64,000 nucleotides of DNA from the NCBI RefSeq assembly GCF_024753135.1, contig NZ_JANUGP010000014.1, positions 62,001 to 126,000 on the forward strand, given 5' to 3'. The notes below the pieces were generated by a model. That model was given only the letters and a program-made list of their open reading frames with translations. It made no database searches and had not been told where the DNA came from. The DNA is from Streptomyces pyxinicus (GTDB lineage Bacteria > Actinomycetota > Actinomycetes > Streptomycetales > Streptomycetaceae). Position numbers and translations under genes: made by a program. This document shows positions 48,701 through 56,468 of this stretch, piece by piece. The stretch's first letter is position 1. Each line of letters opens with the position of its first letter.

Positions 48701-48768
48701 CCGTCCGCCCAGCCCTCCAGCGGGCCGAGCACGTTGAAGCGCAGTGAACCCGCCTCGGCATCGCTCAT
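45739..48768 (-). CDS. AfsR/SARP-type regulator with NB-ARC and TPR domains
   Basis: 1,009 residues from ATG 48768 (GGGGGAGG upstream). N-terminal winged helix (LRFNVLGPLEGWADGSRLRLGG..., about residues 8-100), BTAD (about 105-255, LDLTEFGLLVAAARDAA...GVDPGPGLTRVYEGIL), NB-ARC/STAND ATPase with P-loop GMGGSGKTSLA near residue 325, then TPR-like repeats to the end. Large SARPs of this type activate secondary-metabolite clusters, binding direct heptamer repeats in promoters. Its position at the edge of the second NRPS cluster makes it a likely pathway activator; it is transcribed away from the cluster. Confidence 0.92.
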   Translation of the reverse strand: MSDAEAGSLRFNVLGPLEGWADGSRLRLGGLIQERVLGTLLLETGRVLPIGRLVESAWAENPPATASHQVRKAVADLRRRIPDGGAVIVTDGPGYRVVLGQEQLDLTEFGLLVAAARDAAGQGRPREAVEALRRALGLWRGPILSGAGGPVIEAAATAFEERRLAAAEYLFELRLGFGESGELVVDLRDFVQSHPLRETLRAQLMLALYRAGRQAEALEEYGRVRELLVEELGVDPGPGLTRVYEGILRESPELAAPAPPPAPVAPPAPVPSAPADAPCTLPYDLADFTGRERELAELLDCAGRDHARHSRIVALDGMGGSGKTSLAVHAAHSLASGFPDGQLYIDLRGYTPGEEPVTPGGALDSLLRALGVPGERIPEDLAGRTALWRATITGRRLLLLLDNAADADGVRPLMPTAPGCLVLVTSRARLVDLDSAQWISVDVMSPQECAQLVAETLGEQRYAAEPEAAAELARLCGHLPLALRIATARLRNRPRWTLRYLADRLRDEARRLDELSSGQRSVAATLRLSYQALDQECRAAFRVLALHPRGDIDVLAAAALLGTDARDAEDILETLLDVHLLQQPEIGLYTFHDLVRSFAHSLRSEATEGDDDASVHRLLDYYLTATESACQVMFPGRRRIPTGGDEVPVPAPRFAGRGQAEHWFAREQGALLGMVGVARRLGCDRHTVLLTRNLAFQLSARGQLEEFRSMGLEAVSAARRLGELPLLGVSLSNLGVACWKLGRFTEAVEIATEGRDVAEQLGDLQTLAHSESTLGQLNSLLGHFPQALSHLEKSISHERELGASRAEAESLTLLSTLYEQWGRHEEAAAAARRAITLCDELGQHENKVVALTDLAFAQACLGDDEAAEVSLKQARALCEENRDPGQVALALALSAEVCHRLGRTEQAVEYGDRALGTVGSNVSPLRRAKVENTVGRYLCRRGDATAALALHERAHELAGSLDFRIEMAYAHSGISRAQAALGRTEEAARHERSAEELFTAMGVPADRRR

Positions 48769-48949
48769 GCCGGTGAGCCTCCCCCAGGTCCCGAATCCCC
48801 GCCGCGCCCGGATCATAGCCCGTTCCCTGGCCCTCGGTAACGAGTCGGTACGCGTTCGGTAAGCGCCACCGCCACCTTGGGGTTCACCAGGCGGTACCGG
48901 AGACAGGCCCTCGCCGACGGGCCCCACACGCAAGTCGAGGAGAGTGGTC

Positions 48950-50314
48950 ATGACGGAGCAGGCAGCGACGGACGGGCTCGCGAGACAGCTGAGAGCGGCA
49001 CGCCGGTGGGCGGGAATCACCCAGGAACAGCTCGCCGGCCTGTCCACCGTCAGCGTGCGGGCCATCCGTGACCTGGAGCAGGGGCGGGTACGGCACCCGC
49101 GCCGCGAGACGCTGCGGCTGCTCGCCGACGCCATGCGGCTGGGCGACGCCCGGCGCGCGGCGCTCGAACTCGCCGTCGAGGGCGCGCCCGCCGACACCGT
49201 GATGCGTGAGGCGTTCGGGGCCGAACTCGCGCCGCCCCCCGAGCCGTTGCGCCGCCTGGTCGGCCGGACCGAGGAACTGCGGGCCCTGACCGGGCTGCTC
49301 GCCACCGAGCACGAGCGGCTGCTGACCGTGGTCGGTGTCGCGGGCGTCGGCAAGACCCGGCTCGCCCAGGAGGCCGCGCTGCTGCTGCACACCCGCGACC
49401 GGATGCCCGTCCTGTGGGCCGACATGAGTACGGCGGCACCGGAGCCCGGCGCCGCCCGCAGCCCGCGCGCCGCGCTCACCGGCTGGGCGCGCTCGCTGGC
49501 CGCCGGCGGGCCGGGGCTCGAAGAGCTGGCCTCGGTCGTCCGGGACCGCGCCGCGCTGCTGGTCCTCGACGGACACGACGCCGTACCGCGCCTCGTCCCG
49601 CACCTGCTGGAGCTGCTGCACAGCTGCGAGCGCCTCAAGGTGCTGATCACCGCGCGGGAACCGCACCGCACCCCGGGCAACAGGCTGTTGCCGCTCGCCC
49701 CGCTGCCGCTGGCCGCCCCGGAGCCGTCCGCCGAAGCCGGCTCACCGCTGCCGGGGGCGTCCCTCACGGCCGGGGAACCCGCGGTGGAGCTGATGCTGTC
49801 CTACGTCGGCCACATGCGTCCCGACCTGCTGCCCACCGACTCCGTCGTGCGCACGGTGGCCCGGATCTGCCGGGCCCTGGACGGAGTCCCGAGAGCGATG
49901 GAGTCCGCCGCGTCCTGGCTGCTGCTGCACTCGCTGGAGGAACTGCTGCGGATCGCCCGGACGAGCCCGCTCGACCTCGTGGACGACGCGACCCTCTCCG
50001 ATGTGAACGACGAGGGGCTGAGCGTGCTGCTGGCCGCGGCCGTGGAGCGGCTGGACGGCCCGCAGGCCACCCTTCTCGGCGACCTGGGCGCGCTGGCCGA
50101 CGGCTGGACCGCCGAGCAGGCCTCCGCCGTACTGGCCGTCCCCACCACGACGGTGGCCCGCGAGGTGTACGCGCTGATGCTGCGCGGGCTGGTCCGCCGG
50201 CTGCCCGCCGAGGAGGGCGGCGCCAGCCGGTTCGGCGTCCTCAATCTGATCCGGGGCCTCGCGGCGGACCGCGCGGGGGCAGCCGCCCAGCGTTCCGGTG
50301 CCCTCGTCCACTGA
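48950..50314 (+). CDS. XRE-HTH STAND-type ATPase regulator
   Basis: 454 residues from ATG 48950 (CGAGGAGA upstream). N-terminal helix-turn-helix (LRAARRWAGITQEQLAGLSTVSVRAIRDLEQGRVRHPRRETLRLLADAM, residues 15-64), followed by a STAND/NTPase domain with P-loop VVGVAGVGKTRLAQEA (about 125-140) and Walker B-like LLVLDGHD. The C-terminal helical portion is shorter than in typical family members. Divergent from the AfsR-type gene and upstream of the carbamoyltransferase by 82 bp on the same strand; probably a second cluster-situated regulator. Confidence 0.88.
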   Translation: MTEQAATDGLARQLRAARRWAGITQEQLAGLSTVSVRAIRDLEQGRVRHPRRETLRLLADAMRLGDARRAALELAVEGAPADTVMREAFGAELAPPPEPLRRLVGRTEELRALTGLLATEHERLLTVVGVAGVGKTRLAQEAALLLHTRDRMPVLWADMSTAAPEPGAARSPRAALTGWARSLAAGGPGLEELASVVRDRAALLVLDGHDAVPRLVPHLLELLHSCERLKVLITAREPHRTPGNRLLPLAPLPLAAPEPSAEAGSPLPGASLTAGEPAVELMLSYVGHMRPDLLPTDSVVRTVARICRALDGVPRAMESAASWLLLHSLEELLRIARTSPLDLVDDATLSDVNDEGLSVLLAAAVERLDGPQATLLGDLGALADGWTAEQASAVLAVPTTTVAREVYALMLRGLVRRLPAEEGGASRFGVLNLIRGLAADRAGAAAQRSGALVH

Positions 50315-50396
50315 ACCTCACCGAGGCCGGACACCCGCCGCCCTCCCCGTCCTCTCCTCCTCACCCTTCCGTCCGTCACCGAAAGGCCACTCCGCC

Positions 50397-51323
50397 ATGC
50401 GCAACCTGATCTCGCTCGCCGACCTCCGGCCCGAGCAGCTCGCCCGGATCGTCGCCCGTGCCGTCGAGTTCGGCCGCGGGGACGTCCAGGACCGTCCGCT
50501 GGCCGGACGGCAGGTGGGCGTCTACTTCCGCAAGTCCTCCACCCGGACGCGTACGTCGTTCTGGAGCGGGGCCACCCGGCTGGGTGCCGACGTCATCACC
50601 TTCGGGCCGGACGAACTCCAGCTCACCACCGGCGAGACGGTCGAGGACACCAGCCGCGTCCTCGGTCAGTACCTGGACGCGCTCGTCGTGCGCACCAACG
50701 GCGACGTCGAGGAGATGCGCCGGCTCGGCACCAGCCCGGACCTCGCGGTGGTCAACGCGCTGAGCCTGGACGAGCACCCCACCCAGGCCATCGCCGACCT
50801 GACCACGCTCACCGAGCACTTCGGGGAACTCGCCGGACGGCACCTGCTCGTCGTCGGTGAGGGCAACAGCTCCGGAGCGGCCCTCGCCCTGGCCGGGGCG
50901 CTCACCCCCGAGCTGCGCGTCACCCTGCTGTGCCCCGAAGGCTACGAGGTGCCCAAGACCACCCTCGACCTGGTCGACGAGCTGAGCGGCGGCCACCACC
51001 AGGTCGCCCGGATCACCGACCCGGCCGGTGTCCAGGGCCCGGTGGACGCGATCTACACCAGCCGCTGGCAGACCATGGGCGTGCCCAAGGCCGACCCGGA
51101 CTGGCTCGCCGCGTTCGAGGGTTTCCGCATCGACCGGGACTTCTTCGACCGGCACGGCGGCCCGCACACCGTGTTCCTGCACGACCTGCCGGCCGTACGC
51201 GGCCAGGAGGTCACCGACGAGATCCTGGACGGCGAGCACAGCCTCGCGTGGCGGCAGGCGCACCACAAGATGACAGCCGCGATGGCGGTCCTGGAGTGGT
51301 GCGTGGTGGGCCTCCGGGACTGA
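50397..51323 (+). CDS. Atypical carbamoyltransferase (OTC/ATC-like)
   Basis: 308 residues from ATG 50397 (GAAAGG upstream). Carbamoyl-phosphate motif SSTRTRTSF (about residues 49-57) and DEHPTQAIADL are intact, so carbamoyl transfer chemistry is expected. In place of the OTC HCLP loop it has HDLPAVRG, and the acceptor-binding stretch is DAIYTSRWQTMG, with ATC-like TSRWQ and OTC-like MG. The cysteine that contacts ornithine is therefore Asp, which argues for a different amine acceptor. In viomycin-type clusters an OTC homologue makes ureido groups; a similar tailoring role is inferred. Convergent with MbtH. Confidence 0.85.
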   Translation: MRNLISLADLRPEQLARIVARAVEFGRGDVQDRPLAGRQVGVYFRKSSTRTRTSFWSGATRLGADVITFGPDELQLTTGETVEDTSRVLGQYLDALVVRTNGDVEEMRRLGTSPDLAVVNALSLDEHPTQAIADLTTLTEHFGELAGRHLLVVGEGNSSGAALALAGALTPELRVTLLCPEGYEVPKTTLDLVDELSGGHHQVARITDPAGVQGPVDAIYTSRWQTMGVPKADPDWLAAFEGFRIDRDFFDRHGGPHTVFLHDLPAVRGQEVTDEILDGEHSLAWRQAHHKMTAAMAVLEWCVVGLRD

Positions 51324-51358
51324 GGACGCGCCCAAGGGACACGCCCACCGGGGCCACG

Positions 51359-51417
51359 CACACCGGGGCGGCGTCGGTACGGCTCGCGCAGAGCCGTACC
51401 GACGCCGCCCCGGTGTG
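51359..51417. terminator. Bidirectional terminator between carbamoyltransferase and MbtH genes
   Basis: A perfect 27-bp stem (arms 51359-51385 and 51391-51417, core GGGGCGGCGTCGGTACGG) with a 5-nt loop GCGCA. One of the longest perfect stems in the window. Confidence 0.88.
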
Positions 51418-51428
51418 GGCCGGACGGT

Positions 51429-51641
51429 TCAGCCGCCCATCGCGGCCACCACCGAACGCGGGCGCAGATCGGTCCAGTTGGTCTCGATGTACGCGGTGCA
51501 CTCCTGCTTGCTGCCCTCCTCGCGTGCCTGCTGCCAGCCGTCCGGGCGACGGATGCGGGCGGGCCACAGCGAGTGCTGGCCCTCGTCGTTGACCAGGACG
51601 ACGAAACGGCCGTCGGTGTCGTCGAACGGGTTGGTTGCCAT
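51429..51641 (-). CDS. MbtH-like protein
   Basis: 70 residues from ATG 51641 (AGAGG upstream). NPFDD, the SLWPxxxxxPxGW motif (HSLWPARIRRPDGWQ) and the C-terminal ECTAYIETNWTDLRP match the family. MbtH proteins bind and activate or stabilise NRPS adenylation domains. This one is probably the partner of the downstream NRPS A domains at 56586 onward. It is transcribed opposite to them, unlike most MbtH genes. Confidence 0.95.
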   Translation of the reverse strand: MATNPFDDTDGRFVVLVNDEGQHSLWPARIRRPDGWQQAREEGSKQECTAYIETNWTDLRPRSVVAAMGG

Positions 51642-51809
51642 GGAAGTCACCTCTGTCGGTCCGTGAAGATCCGTGAAAACAGTGCGGTACAGGGGGTCGC
51701 CACCGCATCGCTGCCTCGACACTAGGCGCCCCGCCCCGCGAAACCGGGCAGCATGGGCGGCAGTTGAGCGGCAAGACGGCAGCGCGGCCGGCCCGGGACG
51801 CCGTACCGG

Positions 51810-52091
51810 TCAGACCGGCACGCCCGTCACCTGGCGGGCGCGCGTGACGGCGACCCCCGCCGCGACCGCCGCGGCCCGCACCGAGCCGAGCGCCTCGCGT
51901 AGCAGCTCCGTACGCAGCTGGGGCTGGTCGGCCAGCTCGGGCCGGTCGGCGTCGAGCAGTTGCACCGCCGCCTCCAGCACCGCGAACTTCGCCTCGCCCA
52001 CGGGCTCACGGCGATCGGCCTGGGACATGGCCTCGCGCAGCGCCGCGGCCAGCAAGTCGTCCGGGACGGCGACAGGGGCGATCTGGGACAT
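51810..52091 (-). CDS. Unrecognised 93-residue protein
   Basis: ATG 52091 follows AAGGAG at good spacing. Helical, alanine-rich and acidic: LLAAALREAMSQADRREPVGEAKFAVLEAAVQLLDADRPELADQP. No known motif. It lies between MbtH and the glutamate mutase operon on the minus strand, possibly in a two-gene unit with MbtH. Function unknown; small accessory proteins of this kind are frequent in NRPS loci. Confidence 0.6.
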   Translation of the reverse strand: MSQIAPVAVPDDLLAAALREAMSQADRREPVGEAKFAVLEAAVQLLDADRPELADQPQLRTELLREALGSVRAAAVAAGVAVTRARQVTGVPV

Positions 52092-52250
52092 GGGTCCACT
52101 CCTTCGCAAGGTTCGGATCACGCCGGAAAGCGACTGTACGTCGGGCCGCGAACCCCGCACCGACCCGGCGGCGGCAACTGCCGCCCGGCTGCCGCCCCGG
52201 GCGCCGGTGAGCCGCGTACCGCCTTCCTACGATCGATGGCGAAAGGACGT

Positions 52251-52296
52251 TCCGAGCCATCCGGGACTCCGGCGATCCGGGATCCGAGCCATCCGG
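52251..52296. repeat. 14-bp direct repeat in the promoter region of the glutamate mutase operon
   Basis: TCCGAGCCATCCGG at 52251-52264 and 52283-52296, exact copies 32 bp (about three helical turns) apart, 60 bp before the ATG start. Placed like an activator-binding pair; the cluster's SARP-type protein is a candidate binder, by inference. Confidence 0.45.
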
Positions 52297-52355
52297 CATC
52301 CGGGACCTCCTTCCTTCCTTGACTCCCAGTGACTTCCCATGATGTGGACGAAGTG

Positions 52356-52853
52356 ATGACGCAGCCTGCGGAATTGGCGCCCCGAGACCCGTCCGGGCCG
52401 CTGGACGTCGTGGTCACCGGACTGCCGTCCGATGCACACACCTGGAATCTCGTGTTCATGCAACTGCTGCTCGAAGACCTCGGCCACCACGTCGTCAACC
52501 TGGGGCCGTGCATCGCGCAGGACGAGATCGTCGAGTCGTGCTGCAAGTACCAGCCCGACCTGCTCGTGGTGAGCAGTGTGAACGGCCACGGGTGCCACGA
52601 CGCCGAGCACCTCGTCCGGGCGCTCCGGGCACGCTGGGAACTGGCCGGGCTGCCGGCCGTCGTCGGCGGCAAGCTCGGGGTCCGGGGCGCCGAGGGGCAG
52701 GACGGGCACCGCCGGCTGCTGCTGACCGCGGGCTTCGACGCGGTGTTCCACGACGAGCAGGGCCTCGCGCCCTTCGAGGCGTTCGTCACCGCGCTGGCGG
52801 CGGACCGGACCCCGGCCGGGCCGGCCGGGACCCGGGAAGGAGCGGCACGATGA
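52356..52853 (+). CDS. Glutamate (methylaspartate) mutase small subunit, B12-binding
   Basis: About 165 residues. Binds adenosylcobalamin for the rearrangement of L-glutamate to 3-methylaspartate. LDVVVTGLPSDAHTWNLVFMQLLLEDLGHHVVNLG has the cobalt-coordinating histidine in DAHTWN, but the glycine of the usual DxHxxG is Asn. VVSSVNGHGCHDAEHL and VGGKLGVRG correspond to the SxL and GG portions. The start is uncertain: ATG 52356 is chosen, GTG 52329 is possible. It overlaps the large-subunit gene by 4 bp. In clusters such as friulimicin and vicenistatin the same pair makes 3-methylaspartate. Confidence 0.9.
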   Translation: MTQPAELAPRDPSGPLDVVVTGLPSDAHTWNLVFMQLLLEDLGHHVVNLGPCIAQDEIVESCCKYQPDLLVVSSVNGHGCHDAEHLVRALRARWELAGLPAVVGGKLGVRGAEGQDGHRRLLLTAGFDAVFHDEQGLAPFEAFVTALAADRTPAGPAGTREGAAR

Positions 52854-54169
52854 CGTCCTTCGGACGGTTCGTGGCCGCCGCCCGCAGCCGGGGCGCCCTC
52901 GTGGTGCAGCCCCGCATGGGCTTCTCGCAGCCCGCCCGGATGCGGGCCGGGCTGCTCGCCACCAAGCACGCGGCGGACGCGGTCGCCGGCACCCTCACCA
53001 TCGACAGCTACACCCGCGTCGGCGACGAACCGGCCGCCGTACGGGCCCTCGACGCGGACGTACCGCTCAACGGCTACCCCATCACCTCCTACAGCCCGGG
53101 CACCTCCCACTGGGTCCTGGACGGCATCCCCGGCCCGGCCTTCCCCGTCCAGGTCCGGCACGGCTCGGCGAGCCCGCAGCGGATCGTCGCCGCGCTCGCC
53201 CGGCTCGGCCTGACCGCCACCGAGGGCGGCCCGGTCTCCTACTGCCTGCCCTACGGCCGCACCCCGTTGGTCGACTCGGTCCGCAACTGGCGGGAAGCCT
53301 GCGAACAGTTGGCCGCGCTCCGCGCCGACGGTGCCGAACCGCACCTGGAGAGCTTCGGCGGCTGCATGCTCGGCCAACTCTGCCCGCCCGGACTGCTGGT
53401 CGCGATCAGCGCCCTCGAAGGCGTCTTCTTCCACCAGGCCGGACTGCGCTCCATCTCCCTCAGCTACACCCAGCAGACCAGCCCCGCACAGGACCGGCAG
53501 GCGGTGCGCGCGCTGCGCCGCCTCGCGGCCGAACTCCTCCCCGACACCGACTGGCACGTCGTCGTCTACACCTACATGGGCGTCTACCCCCGCTCCCCGC
53601 ACGGCGCCCGCGCCCTGCTGGAGCGCTCCGCCGAACTCGCCGTCCGCGCCGGCGCCGACCGGCTCATCGTGAAGACCGCCGCCGAGGCCCACCGCATCCC
53701 GACCGTCACCGAGAACGTCGAGGCCCTGCGCGTCGCCGCCCACGCCGCCGCCCGCACCACGGCAGCGGCCACCGCGGACGCCCTCGACACCGCCGACAAC
53801 CCCGTCTACGCCGAGGCCCGCGCCCTCGTGGAAGCCGTACTCGACCTGGACGCCGACCTCGGCAGCGCGCTGCTCAAGGCGTTCGAGCGCGGCTACCTCG
53901 ACGTCCCCTTCTGCCTGCACCCCGACAACGCCGGCCGCACCCGCAGCCACATCGACGCGGCCGGCCGGCTCACCTGGTCGGACATCGGGGCGCTGCCCAT
54001 CGGCCGGGTCACCGCACAGCGCGGCGCCCGGCTCACCGCCGCCGGACTGTACGACGCCCTCACCTACGTTCAGCGCCGCTACGACGAGGCCCCCGACCCC
54101 CGCACAGCTCCCGGCCCGCGGCACACCGCCGCCGCCGACGAGCACGCCCACGACCTCCTGGAGGTATGA
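52850..54169 (+). CDS. Glutamate (methylaspartate) mutase epsilon subunit
   Basis: 439 residues, the catalytic TIM-barrel subunit. VVQPRMGFSQPARMRAGLLATK, TLTIDSYTRVGD, PLNGYPI, GGPVSYCLPYGRTPL and ESFGGCMLGQLCPPGLLVAISALEG match the GlmE/MutE family; VKTAAEAHRIPT is also typical. ATG 52850 overlaps the small subunit stop (ATGA). The length is slightly below the clostridial enzyme (about 480). Its B12 demand is notable beside cobN upstream, though the distance (50 kb) gives no regulatory link. The product 3-methylaspartate presumably feeds the following enzymes or the NRPS. Confidence 0.93.
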   Translation: MTSFGRFVAAARSRGALVVQPRMGFSQPARMRAGLLATKHAADAVAGTLTIDSYTRVGDEPAAVRALDADVPLNGYPITSYSPGTSHWVLDGIPGPAFPVQVRHGSASPQRIVAALARLGLTATEGGPVSYCLPYGRTPLVDSVRNWREACEQLAALRADGAEPHLESFGGCMLGQLCPPGLLVAISALEGVFFHQAGLRSISLSYTQQTSPAQDRQAVRALRRLAAELLPDTDWHVVVYTYMGVYPRSPHGARALLERSAELAVRAGADRLIVKTAAEAHRIPTVTENVEALRVAAHAAARTTAAATADALDTADNPVYAEARALVEAVLDLDADLGSALLKAFERGYLDVPFCLHPDNAGRTRSHIDAAGRLTWSDIGALPIGRVTAQRGARLTAAGLYDALTYVQRRYDEAPDPRTAPGPRHTAAADEHAHDLLEV

Positions 54170-54171
54170 CC

Positions 54172-55188
54172 ATGACCGTGACCACCCCCGAGGCCGTGGA
54201 CGAGGCACCGGCACCGTTCCCGGCCTCGCCCGACGCCCACCTCACCGACCCCCGCACCCGGGCCACCCTGCGCGTGCAGAGCCGGATGCTCGCCGCCACC
54301 CGCGCCTTCCTGACCGCGCACGGCTTCCAGGAACTGCTGCCGCCGCTCATCGGCCCGGTGACCGATCCCGGCATCCGCGGCTCCAAGCAGGTCGACGTCG
54401 ACTTCTACGGCCACAAGTACAAGCTGATGACGAGCGCGATCCTCTACAAGCAGGCTTCGCTGCTCGCCTTCGACAAGATCTTCTACATCGCGCCCAACGT
54501 CCGCCTGGAGCCCGTTGAGACGGCCGTCACCCACCGCCACCTCGCCGAGTTCCACCAGATCGACGTGGAGATACGCGACGCACGGCGCGAGGACGCGATG
54601 CACCTCGCCGAGCAGCTCGTCACCCACGTCGTCACCGACGTCGTCGCCGCGATGCCCGCCGAACTCGACGTGCTCGGCCGCGACACCGACACCCTGCGCC
54701 AGGCCGTCACCGACGCCTTCGGCCGCGTCGGCCACGCCCAGGCCACCGCCGACCTGATCGCCGCCGGGCACCCGCAGGACCCGGCCGCCGAGATCGACTG
54801 GCAGGGCGAGGAGATCGTCTCCGCCGGCGCCAACCGCCCCTTCTTCATCACCGACTACCCCAAGGGCTCGCGCGGCTTCTACGACAAGGAGAACCCCGAA
54901 CAGCCCGGCGTCCTGCGCAACTTCGACCTCATCGCCCCCGAGGGCTACGGCGAACTCGCCAGCGGCAGCGAGCGCGAGCACGACTACGCCACCCTCGTCA
55001 CCCGGATGCGCGAGACAGGCGAGAACCCCGCCAAGTACGGCTGGTACCTGGACCTGGCCCGCCGCGGCATCCCCGGCAGCTCCGGCTTCGGCATCGGCCT
55101 GGAGCGCTTCACCCGGTACGTCACCGGACGGCAGGCCGCCTGGCAGGCCAGCGCCTACCCGAAGCTCCCCGGGGTGGTGTCGGCGTGA
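54172..55188 (+). CDS. AsnRS-like class II synthetase without anticodon domain (asparagine synthetase-like)
   Basis: 338 residues from ATG 54172 (GGAGG 7 bp upstream; ATG 54166 is too close). It consists of only the class II catalytic core: VRLEPVETAVTHRHLAEFHQIDVEI (motif 2 region), FFITDYPKGSRGFYDKENPE, and motif 3 SGFGIGLERFTRYVTG. The N-terminal OB-fold anticodon-binding domain of AsnRS is absent. Similar stand-alone paralogues (archaeal AS-AR) make asparagine from aspartate via an aspartyl adenylate. Here the likely carboxylate is 3-methylaspartate, giving an amide or another adduct, by inference. It is coupled to the gene before and the next one (GTGA overlap). Confidence 0.85.
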   Translation: MTVTTPEAVDEAPAPFPASPDAHLTDPRTRATLRVQSRMLAATRAFLTAHGFQELLPPLIGPVTDPGIRGSKQVDVDFYGHKYKLMTSAILYKQASLLAFDKIFYIAPNVRLEPVETAVTHRHLAEFHQIDVEIRDARREDAMHLAEQLVTHVVTDVVAAMPAELDVLGRDTDTLRQAVTDAFGRVGHAQATADLIAAGHPQDPAAEIDWQGEEIVSAGANRPFFITDYPKGSRGFYDKENPEQPGVLRNFDLIAPEGYGELASGSEREHDYATLVTRMRETGENPAKYGWYLDLARRGIPGSSGFGIGLERFTRYVTGRQAAWQASAYPKLPGVVSA

Positions 55189-56468
55189 GCACCGCACTCG
55201 TCGCGCACGGCTTCCCCGAGGACCAGGTCCGCTCCCGCGCCCGGCACGGCGCCGCCGCCGTCTTCCCCGCCGAGTCCGGCTACGGCAGCGGACTGCTCGG
55301 CGCCGGCCCGGCACCGTACACCCCGGACCCCGACGACGACCTGGAGCGCGTCCGGATCGCCCCGCCGGTCTTCATGCCCGAGCGCCTGAAGAAACTCATC
55401 GACCTCGGCCGCGAACCCCTCTACAGCGACGTCGAACTCGAAACGGTCATCGGCGGGTTCACCAGCCGGCTGCCGCTGTACGTCTCCGCGTTCGGCTCCA
55501 CACAGGTCGCCAGCCACGACCTCGGCGAGGCCGCCGGCCGGCAGGCAGCCCAGCTCGGCGTCCCCCTGGTCATCGGCGAGAACGTGGTCCCCGTCAACGG
55601 CTACCGCAGCGCCGACGACGCCGGGGTCACCCCGCTCCTCGGCCGGATCGCCGCCTACGCCGAGGCCGCCGACGAGGAGTACGGCGGTGTCGCCGTCCAG
55701 CAGTCCACCGAGGACGCCGACGCCGAGGTGTGGAACCTCGTCTACAGCGACCCCGTCAGCGAACCCCTGCTCGCCACCGGCCGGCTCGCCTTCGAGCTGA
55801 AGGTCGGCCAGGGCGCCAAGCCCGGTCTCGGCGGCCTCACCGTCCTCGGCCGGGACACCGCGGGCCGCGTCGCCGAACAGTACGCCACCGACGAGGTGTT
55901 CGGCGCCGACAGCGACCGGGTGCTGCGGGTCAGCAGCCCCGGCACCTTCACCGAGGAGATCCTGCGCCAGCAGATCCGGCTCATGCGCAACAACTTCCCC
56001 CGCGTGAAGGTATGGGTGAAACTGCACCCGGGCCGGGACGTCGCCCTCGCCGCGGCCACCGCCTGGGCGGCCGGCGCCGACGCCGTCACCGTCGACGGAG
56101 CCGAGGGCGGCACCGCCTGGGCGCCCACCGGCTTCCTCTCCCACGTCGGACTGCCACTCGCCGACTGCCTGCGCCGCGTCGGCCGCACGGACCGCTGCCT
56201 CCTCGCCAGCGGCCGCATGTGGGAGGGCACCCGGGCCGTCAAGGCCCTCGCCCTCGGCGCCCGCGCCGTCGGCCTCGGCCGCGCCGCACTGCTCGCCGTC
56301 GACGAGGACCGCGAGTCCGGCCTGCGCCGCCTCGCCGAGGCCTTCGCCCTGGAGACCCGGATGCTCACCAGCGCGGTCGGCAAGTACCACGTCAACGCCC
56401 TCGACCCCGAGGACCTGCTCCTCCCTGCCGGCTGGCCCACCCGGCCGACGGCACCCGGCGCCGCCTGA
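55185..56468 (+). CDS. GltB-like FMN-binding oxidoreductase (glutamate synthase-related)
   Basis: 427 residues from GTG 55185. The FMN-binding TIM barrel of glutamate synthase large subunits is evident: VKVWVKLHPGRDVALAAATAWAAGADAVTVDGAEGGTAWAPTGF, then LLASGRMWEGTRAVKALALGARAVGLGRAAL. LAFELKVGQGAKPGLGGLTVL resembles the GltB KIGQGAKPGxGG motif. The amidotransferase and GXGXG domains are absent, as in N-methylglutamate synthase subunit C-like proteins. It could reductively aminate a keto acid or oxidise an amino acid. The stop is 117 bp before the NRPS. Its place in the operon suggests action on the same unusual amino acid. Confidence 0.85.
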   Translation: MSTALVAHGFPEDQVRSRARHGAAAVFPAESGYGSGLLGAGPAPYTPDPDDDLERVRIAPPVFMPERLKKLIDLGREPLYSDVELETVIGGFTSRLPLYVSAFGSTQVASHDLGEAAGRQAAQLGVPLVIGENVVPVNGYRSADDAGVTPLLGRIAAYAEAADEEYGGVAVQQSTEDADAEVWNLVYSDPVSEPLLATGRLAFELKVGQGAKPGLGGLTVLGRDTAGRVAEQYATDEVFGADSDRVLRVSSPGTFTEEILRQQIRLMRNNFPRVKVWVKLHPGRDVALAAATAWAAGADAVTVDGAEGGTAWAPTGFLSHVGLPLADCLRRVGRTDRCLLASGRMWEGTRAVKALALGARAVGLGRAALLAVDEDRESGLRRLAEAFALETRMLTSAVGKYHVNALDPEDLLLPAGWPTRPTAPGAA

